From JACMRP01 sp047302465 (GTDB lineage Bacteria; Bdellovibrionota; Bdellovibrionia; Bdellovibrionales; Bdellovibrionaceae), in assembly GCF_047302465.1 (NCBI RefSeq), contig NZ_CP178621.1, positions 186,001 through 250,000 on the forward strand: a stretch of 64,000 nucleotides of DNA. Reading direction: 5' to 3'. A program made the position numbers and the translations under genes. This document shows, in pieces, positions 1 through 6,724 of the stretch (positions are counted from its first letter, which is position 1; each line of letters opens with the position of its first letter). The notes under the pieces were generated by a model that searched no databases, was not told the origin of the DNA, and saw nothing but the letters and a program-made list of their open reading frames with translations.

Positions 1-2
1 AG

Positions 3-113
3 GCCTTCCTCTCTGGCTACGGAACAGCTAAGATTGGTAAAGAGAAGCATCCGCGTGTGATGCCAGATGGGATCATTCGTTTAATTATCACGGTTGATGA
101 AGCGAAGAAGTGA
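3..113 (+). CDS. C-terminal fragment of an upstream protein
   Basis: An open frame enters from the left edge and ends at a TGA at 111-113. It encodes the last 36 residues of a protein, ending in DEAKK. The frame is uninterrupted and its stop overlaps the GTG start of the next gene (GTGA), the usual arrangement for translationally coupled genes here. The fragment is too short to assign to a family; it may belong to the same operon as the sensor kinase. Confidence 0.6.
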   Translation, partial: AFLSGYGTAKIGKEKHPRVMPDGIIRLIITVDEAKK

Positions 114-2068
114 AGCAGTTAAAAAGAAAGCCTAAAAGATCACTAAGAACCATTCTGATTGTGTGGTTCTTGTTATTCTCCGTCATCCCATTGGCGTTCG
201 TGACCGTATATTCCATGATCAAATACGAAAAAGCATTGGATCGAGAGCTGTCACAGCGCTTGGCGGGCAATGCGCGCGAGATCAGTGTTATCTTTAGTGA
301 ATACCGCGCAGGTCTTCAACAAAAACGCGATAAATACATTCGCGATCCTAACCTGGTTTATCACTTGTCTGTAAATGATGCGAACACGATTCGCAATATC
401 GCTAGTCAATGGCTTCGTACGGACTTTGCCTCTAGCCTGACATTCTTTAATCGCGATGGTCGCATGGTTGTTAGTGTTTTCAAGGACGAAAAGGGCGAAG
501 TCCGAAACTTTGCGCCGAGTGAGCAAGCTGTTGTCCTGAATAACAAATACGTGACTATGCTTAAAGGCCAAAAAGAAATTGGTTCCGTTGAATTCACGGA
601 AAAAAGCAAAACCTCGTTATTGCTGATTTCGCGGGTCACAAACAGTTCCGGCAAGATCGTAGGATATCTTGAGCAGATTATTGATTTGGATCGTGGGTTT
701 CTGAACCGTCTTAAATCTCGTTTAAAGCTAGAGATTATTTTCTTCAAAGAAGGTGGCCAGCTGATGCAGGCAAGCCATCCTGACTTTTACCTCTACAAAA
801 AAGATTTCTTCGAACCTTATTTTAAAACCAATAAAGAGCCTTTTTTTGATTTGAACATTCGCTCAATGCCGTATGGATTTTTGATTTATCCACTTGAGTG
901 GAAGCCATCCAATATCTATGTGGCTTTGGGAGCTTCCAAGAGCGAGGCAAAGGAAGTTCTAAAAAACGTAAACTTTGCCTTTATCTCGGTCGTGGTTGGG
1001 ATCATTGTGGTTCTATTCATGACGATCTTAGTGACCTCTAACTGGGTATTGAAACCCCTATATGAATTGGTCGAAGCTTTGCAAAGATTTGAAACGTCAG
1101 AAAACTCAGTTGAGCTTCCTGTTAAGAATGACAATGAAATCGGTCTACTGACGGCAAGTTTCAATGAAATGAGCCGTCGTATTTCTCAGGCAAGAACAGA
1201 CTTAAAGAAAAAAATCTTCGAGTTAGAAGGCGCCAATCAAGAACTTAAAGACACCCAAGCAAAACTGGTTCACTCGGCAAAAATGATTTCGTTAGGTCAG
1301 CTAGTAGCTGGCGTGGCGCATGAGTTAAATAACCCCATTGGCTTTATCTCTAGCAATATGACTCATCTTCGTGATTACTCTGAAAAGTTGATCAAGCTAG
1401 TTGAAACTGCAGAGACTCAGCCACAAAACTTGCCAGCAATGAAATCTGAAGTAGAGTACGACTACATCGTGCAGGACATGCCAAAGCTAATTGCTTCGTG
1501 CGAAGACGGCGCACGCAGAACCAAAGACATTGTGTTGGGGCTTCGTAATTTCTCGCGTCTTGAAGAAGCAAAGCTTAAAGAGATCGATATCCATGAATCC
1601 CTAGATACGACTTTGAATTTGTTGGCTGGCGAAATTAAGAACCGCGTGCAGATTCATAAGCACTATGAGCCTATTCCAAGAGTGTCTTGTTACGCGAGCC
1701 AAGTGAATCAGGTCTTTATGAATATTCTTTCGAATGCGCTTCAAGCGATCGAAGGACCAGGCCATATTTGGATTTCTACCCAGCCAATCCGCGATACGAG
1801 TGATAAAAACGGCAAAATCCAGGTGTCTATCCAAGATAGTGGTAAGGGTATGAAACCGGAAGTTTTAGAAAAGATCTTTGATCCGTTCTTCACTACCAAA
1901 GGTGTTGGGCAGGGAACTGGCTTGGGATTGAGCATCTCTTACGGAATCCTACAGAGTCACGGCGGTGAAATCCAAGTCCGTTCAGAGGTCGGAGTCGGCA
2001 CTGAGTTTATGCTGATAATTCCGGTGTATCCGCCACCAAATCGCCTTGCGAAAGAAAACGACACATAA
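110..2068 (+). CDS. Membrane-bound sensor histidine kinase
   Basis: A 652-residue two-component sensor kinase with a GTG start that overlaps the upstream stop. Membrane helices lie at about residues 14-37 and 287-311 and enclose a periplasmic sensing domain of about 250 residues of unknown ligand. A HAMP linker and a short coiled coil follow at about 312-390. The dimerisation and phosphoacceptor box contains His404 in the context VAHELNNP. The ATP-binding domain shows the N box around Asn538 (NILSNALQA), the G1 box DSGKGM at about 576 and a G2 box GTGLGL. There is no receiver domain. CheD begins two bases after the stop, so the two are probably co-expressed. No partner regulator lies next to it. 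The kinase assignment is secure; signal and target are unknown. Confidence 0.93.
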   Translation: MKQLKRKPKRSLRTILIVWFLLFSVIPLAFVTVYSMIKYEKALDRELSQRLAGNAREISVIFSEYRAGLQQKRDKYIRDPNLVYHLSVNDANTIRNIASQWLRTDFASSLTFFNRDGRMVVSVFKDEKGEVRNFAPSEQAVVLNNKYVTMLKGQKEIGSVEFTEKSKTSLLLISRVTNSSGKIVGYLEQIIDLDRGFLNRLKSRLKLEIIFFKEGGQLMQASHPDFYLYKKDFFEPYFKTNKEPFFDLNIRSMPYGFLIYPLEWKPSNIYVALGASKSEAKEVLKNVNFAFISVVVGIIVVLFMTILVTSNWVLKPLYELVEALQRFETSENSVELPVKNDNEIGLLTASFNEMSRRISQARTDLKKKIFELEGANQELKDTQAKLVHSAKMISLGQLVAGVAHELNNPIGFISSNMTHLRDYSEKLIKLVETAETQPQNLPAMKSEVEYDYIVQDMPKLIASCEDGARRTKDIVLGLRNFSRLEEAKLKEIDIHESLDTTLNLLAGEIKNRVQIHKHYEPIPRVSCYASQVNQVFMNILSNALQAIEGPGHIWISTQPIRDTSDKNGKIQVSIQDSGKGMKPEVLEKIFDPFFTTKGVGQGTGLGLSISYGILQSHGGEIQVRSEVGVGTEFMLIIPVYPPPNRLAKENDT

Positions 2069-2070
2069 AT

Positions 2071-2544
2071 ATGAAAAGAGAAATTTTCGTTAAAATCGGC
2101 GAAGTAAAAGTTGGTAGAGACGAAGATACTCTGAAGGCAACACTTGGTTCTTGTGTCGGCATTGCATTTTTGTGGAAAGAAAAGAACATCTTTGGATTGG
2201 CCCATTGTCTGTTACCGGACGGCTCCGAACAAATCTATCGTTTGAGTGCAAGGTATGTGGCTCTGGCAATCCCGTCTTTAATGACGATGATGGAAATCAC
2301 GCCCGCAGACGTTGGAAAAATCGAGGTGCATATAGCCGGGGGCGGTAATATGCATGAACCCGTCGTCCAAGTGAAGACGGCACCGATTGGCCAACAGAAC
2401 TATGAAAAAGCGCGCGCCCTTTTAAAGGAAAAAGGCTTCCGTATTCAAACAGAGGACGTGGGAGGCGATACCGCACGCCAGATCATAGTCAAATGCGGGA
2501 CCGCAGAGGTAATAGTTAGAAAGATAAATGCTGTCTCAATTTGA
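2071..2544 (+). CDS. cheD: Chemoreceptor glutamine deamidase CheD
   Basis: A 157-residue CheD. In this family a cysteine hydrolase deamidates specific glutamines on methyl-accepting chemotaxis proteins and, in many species, binds the phosphatase CheC. The conserved TLGSC motif gives Cys28 as the nucleophile and the HCLLP motif gives His45; Thr/Asp residues before the cysteine also fit the family. Length is typical. It starts two bases after the histidine kinase stop, so it is probably translated with it. No cheA, cheW, cheC or receptor gene is visible nearby, so this looks like an orphan CheD tied to a sensor kinase rather than part of a chemotaxis operon. Confidence 0.93.
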   Translation: MKREIFVKIGEVKVGRDEDTLKATLGSCVGIAFLWKEKNIFGLAHCLLPDGSEQIYRLSARYVALAIPSLMTMMEITPADVGKIEVHIAGGGNMHEPVVQVKTAPIGQQNYEKARALLKEKGFRIQTEDVGGDTARQIIVKCGTAEVIVRKINAVSI

Positions 2545-2552
2545 GAATGGCT

Positions 2553-2579
2553 TAAAGACACTCCGCCAAGCTCCGATAA
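2553..2579 (+). promoter_or_regulatory. Sigma-28 (FliA) type promoter
   Basis: TAAAG at 2553-2557, a 15-base spacer, then CCGATAA at 2573-2579. This matches the flagellar sigma consensus (TAAAGTTT-N11-GCCGATAA, equal to TAAAG-N15-CCGATAA) in both boxes and in spacing. It ends about 20 bases before the ATG at 2601, so the transcript would have a very short leader carrying the GAGG ribosome site. It implies the next gene is expressed with the motility regulon. Confidence 0.7.
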
Positions 2580-2600
2580 GGTTTGTACTAGAGGCGACTC

Positions 2601-3188
2601 ATGCAGAAACAAAAAAAAGAAGACAAGTCTTCCCTTTTAGCCGTGGCACTTTTGCTGCTGGCGGGCTTTTTTGTTTTTCTATTTTTCTTGCCTGAAAAAG
2701 ACTCTTTCCGTGGTGAAAACGGCGGAGTGACCCAGTCGAAGCAGTTTGAAGAGCGTGTGAATCGCCACCTTTTCAAAACATCTCAGGACATGCAACTTTC
2801 GCGTGAAAAAATGCAGTTGGAGGCAAATCGAGAAGCCGCCGACCGCCTTGCAAGAGTCCCAGTCCAACAAGATGTGCATAAGTTAGACTTATCCACAGAC
2901 CCTCGGGCCGAATCTTTGTTACAGGCTCTTGGTCGAGAAGTGAAAGAGTCGGCGGGTCCAACTAGCCCGGATGAGGCAGTTCAAGCCGATCTTTTTGAGG
3001 CTCAACAGCTCGAATCGTACTCAGAAGAGTATAAGCGCGAATACGCGCGTCAGTTTGTCGAAAATGCTCGAAAAGCCGGGTATTTGATCAAGCTGAACGA
3101 CGATTACAAAGTAATTTCGATCCGTCCAATCCGCAAACCTGCGGAAAACTTTGAGCTTTTTGAAAGCAATGGCCGCGCAGCTCGATGA
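2601..3188 (+). CDS. Unknown single-helix membrane protein
   Basis: A 195-residue protein with no family that I recognise. A short lysine-rich cytoplasmic start is followed by one strongly hydrophobic helix at about residues 11-31 without a convincing signal peptidase site, so it is probably an inner-membrane anchored protein with a periplasmic part of about 160 residues. That part is charged and helix-prone, with many Glu, Arg and Gln residues that could form a coiled coil. The ATG is preceded by GAGG at a suitable distance. A close match to a FliA promoter lies just upstream, so a role linked to motility or the attack phase is a reasonable inference. Confidence 0.75.
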   Translation: MQKQKKEDKSSLLAVALLLLAGFFVFLFFLPEKDSFRGENGGVTQSKQFEERVNRHLFKTSQDMQLSREKMQLEANREAADRLARVPVQQDVHKLDLSTDPRAESLLQALGREVKESAGPTSPDEAVQADLFEAQQLESYSEEYKREYARQFVENARKAGYLIKLNDDYKVISIRPIRKPAENFELFESNGRAAR

Positions 3189-3270
3189 AGCGCAGTCTCA
3201 AGTCTTGAATATTACGTAAATTTTCTTAGACTATACCCTAAAGGAACCCTGTATTAAGGGTGGAGGTATC

Positions 3271-3882
3271 ATGAATCGCCTATTGAAAACTATTTCTATG
3301 ATCGCTGCTGCTGCGATGTCTGCTCTTGTTCTTTCTAGCTGTGGACCAAAAGCCTTTGTTAAAGGGGATTATGACGACCCTGAAAAAACAAATCTTTTGA
3401 ACGACCAATGGTCTGAAACAGACATGCAAAAAGTTGTGAATGATCTTGTGGGCAGTTTAGTTGCTCACCCTGTGATCAAAGATGCGAAAACTCCGCCAAT
3501 TGTGATGGTGACATCGCTTCAAAACAAAACCAGTGAACACATCGACACGCAAAGTGTGATGGACATGGTTCGTGTAGACTTGATGAAGGGTGGAAGAGTT
3601 GCTTTCATTGATAAAGAAGCTCGCCAAGACATCGCGGACGAATACAACTACCAAAACTCTGGCATGGTTTCTAAAGAAACTAAAAAAGGCCCGGGCGGTC
3701 AAACTGGCGCGGATTTCATGATCAACGGTCGTTTGGACTCTATCGTTCAAGAAGTTGGTAAAGATAAAACCGTATATTACAAAGTGACTTTGAACATGAC
3801 CAATATCAAAACTGGCATGATGGTTTGGTCCGACAACAAACAGATTCGCAAAGCTTACAAAAAGAAAACTATCGGACTATAG
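3271..3882 (+). CDS. lpoB: LpoB-like lipoprotein (penicillin-binding protein activator)
   Basis: A 203-residue outer-membrane lipoprotein of the LpoB/YcfM family; the E. coli protein reaches through the peptidoglycan and activates the synthase PBP1B. A signal peptide ends in the lipobox LSSC with Cys24 as the lipidated residue. The body carries family features: an SDxDlq-like segment (ETDMQKVVNDLV), PPIVMV with paired strands, and DFMINGRLDSI followed by VTLNMTN. Compared with E. coli LpoB it lacks a long proline-rich stalk. A ribosome site GGAGG precedes the ATG. The next gene, also a lipoprotein, starts seven bases downstream. PBP activation is inferred from the family; the partner synthase is not in the window. 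Confidence 0.82.
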   Translation: MNRLLKTISMIAAAAMSALVLSSCGPKAFVKGDYDDPEKTNLLNDQWSETDMQKVVNDLVGSLVAHPVIKDAKTPPIVMVTSLQNKTSEHIDTQSVMDMVRVDLMKGGRVAFIDKEARQDIADEYNYQNSGMVSKETKKGPGGQTGADFMINGRLDSIVQEVGKDKTVYYKVTLNMTNIKTGMMVWSDNKQIRKAYKKKTIGL

Positions 3883-3889
3883 TTAATCT

Positions 3890-5155
3890 ATGACGGTACT
3901 TATGAAAAGATCCGCCGTTTTGGCGGGTCTTTTTTTATGCAGTTTAATGTCTATTTCCTGCGCCACTTATCAAAATAAAGTGGCCGAGTCCCGTCAGCAC
4001 CTTGAGCTTGGCCAATATCAAGCGGCCATCGATTATCTAGAACCTCTTGCCAATAAAGAAGGCGGAGATCAGCTAGTTTATCTTTTAGATTACTCTGTTG
4101 CCCTGCAAATGTCGGGCAGAATCAAAGACAGCAGCCTGGCTCTGCAAAAAGCAGATCGCTTGGCGGATTTCCAAGACTATACATCCATAACTAAGGAAGC
4201 GACGTCGTTGTTGTTGAGCCAAGAGATGGTTCAATACAAGGGTGACTCTTTCGAAAAGATTTACATTAATGCTTATGCAGCTTTGAATTACCTCGAATTG
4301 AATCAGTTGGATGAAGCGTTGGTTGAAACTCGTCGTATGAACGAGAAGTACAACAAGATCAATCACGAGGATCGAAAAGATTTCGAGAAGAATGTTTTCG
4401 GAAAGTATCTTTCTGCAATGATTTGGGAAGCAAATCAAAACTGGGATGATGCCTACATCGCCTATGAAGAAACTTATAAATTAGATCCAACCATTCCATA
4501 CTTGCCAGCGGATCTAATTCGCTCAGCGAAACGCGCTCGTCGTATGGACTCTTACAAGAAGTGGAAAAAAGAGTTCCCGCAAGTTGTAGAGAAAAAAGAA
4601 TGGTACGACAAAAATTACGGCGAGTTGATTTTGATCTACGAGCAGGGATGGGGACCGCGCAAAGCTCAAATCGGCGGTCAGGGAATCTATGCTGGTGGCT
4701 ATAATCCGCCGATTCTTCAACCGGTCTATAATAGTGTTCTACAAATGAAAGCGACGATCACTGGAGTCGGCGAGTTTGAAAGTCAGCGTATCTATGATGT
4801 AGAAAGAGCTGCGATAGAAACTCTTCAACACGATTATGCATGGTTATCGGCAAAGCGCCTTGGCGCATTTGCTACGAAAGAAATTGTTGCAGATCAAATC
4901 CGCCAACAAAACGAAGCGTTGGGTAACGTCGCGTGGCTTGCGATGCAATTATCAGAACGCGCGGATCTACGTCAGTGGTCGACACTGCCACAAACAGTGC
5001 AGCTTATAAGAGTTCCTCTGCAAGTAGGTCAGTACAATGTGAACCTACAAGGTTTAGTGGGTGGCGGAGGTCTTAGCGGCGACGGCAAAGCCTATCCAGA
5101 AGTGAAGATCCAGCCTCAGAGAGCCACATTCTTACGTTGGCGCACTTTGCGCTAA
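3890..5155 (+). CDS. COG3014-like TPR-type lipoprotein
   Basis: A 421-residue lipoprotein with signal peptide and lipobox SISC (Cys24). The first 240 residues contain helical repeats of TPR type (residue patterns around LGQYQAAIDYLEPL and NQNWDDAYIAYEETYKLDP). The C-terminal part is rich in glycine and beta-strand. The pattern resembles the COG3014 family, whose genes often neighbour lpoB homologues; function is unknown. The ATG at 3890 lies seven bases after the lpoB-like stop; an in-frame ATG at 3902 gives a more typical signal peptide start and neither has a clear ribosome site. A role in cell-wall synthesis or envelope maintenance is inferred from the neighbour only. Confidence 0.78.
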   Translation: MTVLMKRSAVLAGLFLCSLMSISCATYQNKVAESRQHLELGQYQAAIDYLEPLANKEGGDQLVYLLDYSVALQMSGRIKDSSLALQKADRLADFQDYTSITKEATSLLLSQEMVQYKGDSFEKIYINAYAALNYLELNQLDEALVETRRMNEKYNKINHEDRKDFEKNVFGKYLSAMIWEANQNWDDAYIAYEETYKLDPTIPYLPADLIRSAKRARRMDSYKKWKKEFPQVVEKKEWYDKNYGELILIYEQGWGPRKAQIGGQGIYAGGYNPPILQPVYNSVLQMKATITGVGEFESQRIYDVERAAIETLQHDYAWLSAKRLGAFATKEIVADQIRQQNEALGNVAWLAMQLSERADLRQWSTLPQTVQLIRVPLQVGQYNVNLQGLVGGGGLSGDGKAYPEVKIQPQRATFLRWRTLR

Positions 5156-5166
5156 TCTCTGGAAAT

Positions 5167-5197
5167 AAAAAAGGCCCTGATTTCTCAGAGCCTTTTT
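5167..5197. terminator. Bidirectional terminator between convergent genes
   Basis: An A-run, GGC-CTGA, loop TTTC, TCAG-GCC, then a T-run. The stem has one internal mismatch. A-run and T-run on either side let it work in both directions, which suits its place between the lipoprotein gene ending at 5155 and phaR ending at 5229 on the other strand. Confidence 0.8.
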
Positions 5198-5228
5198 GAA
5201 CTACGAATAGCTTGTAAAAGATTGGATT

Positions 5229-5792
5229 CTAGTTGTTCAAGCTTGGGTTGCTAGAAGGAAGATTTGGAGTTTCCTCTTCGTTCTGTGCACCAGGAAGAAC
5301 AGTTGCTTTTTCAGCAGCTGCTTTCGCAGTTGTATCTGGATTGTAACGAGTCGCTGCATTAGCAACGCGGTTCTCAAGATTTTGTTTTACGTCATCAACT
5401 GAAGCGCGCTCAACATTTGCGATGTTAGCAGCTTGCTTAGTCATGTAGTCTTGAGGGAAAGCACCCAATTTAGCTAGGTAGTTAGAAATGCTACCGTTGC
5501 CGTTTTGGATGATTTCGCGAAGTGTGAAAAGAGGAGCATATTGAGATGCTTTCTTTTCTGCTTCGAAAATGATTTGAGTCAAAGTTGCAGCAGTAATGTC
5601 GTTCTTAGACTTATTGTCGATAACCATTACTTCTTCGTTCGTACGAATCATTTTAGCGATATCGTCCAAAGTCACGTAGCAGCTTTGCTGAGTATCATAG
5701 AGCTTTCTGTTTTGATAGCGCTTGATAATTTTGACTTTAGAGTTCTGTTTTGAAGTCAGTGTTTCGTTTTGGTTGATCAAAGTGCCTCCCAT
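5229..5792 (-). CDS. phaR: PhaR-type polyhydroxyalkanoate regulator
   Basis: A 187-residue protein whose residues of about 20-75 match the PHB/PHA accumulation regulator DNA-binding domain (KRYQNRKLYDT, then YVTLDDIA and VIDNKSKNDIT). In PHA producers this protein represses phasin and synthesis genes and binds polymer granules. The C-terminal third is alanine-, asparagine- and threonine-rich and probably disordered. The first ATG (5792-5790) has no ribosome site; a GGAGG lies inside the frame just before an in-frame TTG at 5780, so translation may start at residue 5. No PHA synthase, phasin or depolymerase is in the window. A broader role in carbon storage is possible. Confidence 0.85.
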   Translation of the reverse strand: MGGTLINQNETLTSKQNSKVKIIKRYQNRKLYDTQQSCYVTLDDIAKMIRTNEEVMVIDNKSKNDITAATLTQIIFEAEKKASQYAPLFTLREIIQNGNGSISNYLAKLGAFPQDYMTKQAANIANVERASVDDVKQNLENRVANAATRYNPDTTAKAAAEKATVLPGAQNEEETPNLPSSNPSLNN

Positions 5793-6073
5793 TGGAAAGT
5801 CTACTTGGTTTTTTAACTTTTCTTTCGAAAGCGGCGTTTAGCTTATGCTGCTTTCGACCCCTTTTTCCGCGCCTCAGACTCTACACAGAAACTTGTTTTA
5901 ATCAGCATCTGTTGACTCATAAAGCGGCAGTTGGCGGCAACCTAACTCTGCCGCCACCCCTTGTCAAGGGGTCGTAATCTCAAATAAAAAAACGCCATGC
6001 GACACAATGTTTGACAAAAAAACGGGCATTTTCGGTGAGTATGAGAAATTCGATTGAGTTTATTTCAAAGACC
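5793..6073. other. Gene-free stretch with two adjacent hairpins
   Basis: No convincing gene lies between phaR and the pseudopilin-like gene. The stretch holds a strong hairpin GCGGCAG (5924-5930) with CTGCCGC (5948-5954), which competes with an alternative pairing GGCGGC (5933-5938) with GCCGCC (5950-5955). Directly after it comes ACCCCTTG-T-CAAGGGGT (5956-5972), a 17-base near-perfect palindrome. Neither hairpin is followed by a clean T-run. It could be a small RNA, part of the phaR leader, or a protein-binding site. Confidence 0.4.
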
Positions 6074-6101
6074 TAAAGTTTGGCTCTGGACTGGCCGAAG
6101 A
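6074..6101 (+). promoter_or_regulatory. FliA-like promoter upstream of the pseudopilin-like gene
   Basis: TAAAGTTT at 6074-6081 matches the sigma-28 -35 box fully. GCCGAAGA at 6094-6101 matches six of eight bases of the -10 box. The spacer is 12 bases, one longer than the E. coli optimum of 11. The ATG at 6139 is about 30 bases beyond the expected start of transcription. Weaker than the site at 2553 but in the right place. Confidence 0.5.
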
Positions 6102-6138
6102 ACTAGGTACGAGAAACCCTTTGCGAGCCGGTAATTTA

Positions 6139-6621
6139 ATGAAAACTCAAGAAAATCAGAAGCTTAGCTATAAGAACATTATCTTTATGTCTAGCCTCGC
6201 AGGTCTTTTGGGTTTCCTCGCAATCCCCAGCTGGACTCGACAAAGAGAAGAGGACCGCCTTATAAACGCTAAGCGCCACGCCGAGGTTCTCGGATACCAA
6301 GTTTTTGAAATATACCGCGAAGCGTCTAGATCTGCCGTAACAGCCGAAATGGTGAGTTCTCGTTCCCCAGCCTCTATGCGGACGACGGGCGGGGACTCTT
6401 TAAACTTCCGTGATGCGGGTAGCATTGGCAACGATCCTTGGGGTCAGCCTTACCGTTACAAAATTCTGAGCGCTAACGCTGATCAATTAAAAGTTCAAAT
6501 TTGGTCAGCTGGACCGAACAAGGCGTTCGAAACGAAGGACGACCCTGGTACTCCCGCTGATAGTTATATTGGCGATGACGTCGGGATTATCTTAGCCCTC
6601 AGCCAGCGCCCCGTCGAATAG
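6139..6621 (+). CDS. GspG-like pseudopilin without a prepilin peptidase site
   Basis: A 160-residue protein resembling the major type II secretion pseudopilin GspG. The C-terminal half has the family block NDPWGQPYRYK, then QIWSAGPN and a DD...GDDVG stretch like the calcium-binding loop of GspG. The N-terminal helix SLAGLLGFLAIP followed by an AK..AE...G helix aligns with the pseudopilin stem. With Pro30 set to position 22 of mature GspG, the cleavage position before the helix is Lys8 instead of Gly and position 5 is Asn13 instead of Glu. So the protein is probably anchored by an uncut helix. The ATG at 6139 is chosen over an in-frame TTG at 6121 because of the MKTQ start; no strong ribosome site is seen. 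No other secretion genes are nearby. Confidence 0.7.
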   Translation: MKTQENQKLSYKNIIFMSSLAGLLGFLAIPSWTRQREEDRLINAKRHAEVLGYQVFEIYREASRSAVTAEMVSSRSPASMRTTGGDSLNFRDAGSIGNDPWGQPYRYKILSANADQLKVQIWSAGPNKAFETKDDPGTPADSYIGDDVGIILALSQRPVE

Positions 6622-6674
6622 GCACGACCTAGGTCGCAATTCCTCTGATCTGACTAAAAAATCAGCAATTTCGT

Positions 6675-6702
6675 TCAAGGGACTCTTTGAAGGCTCCGAA
6701 AA
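6675..6702 (+). promoter_or_regulatory. Weak FliA-like site upstream of the TPR lipoprotein
   Basis: TCAAG at 6675-6679 and CCGAAAA at 6696-6702 with a 16-base gap. Each box has one or more departures from the sigma-28 consensus, so the site is a suggestion only. It lies 22 bases before the ATG at 6725, whose ribosome site AAGGAG is at 6714-6719. Confidence 0.25.
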
Positions 6703-6724
6703 GCATAGTGACTAAGGAGTTTTC

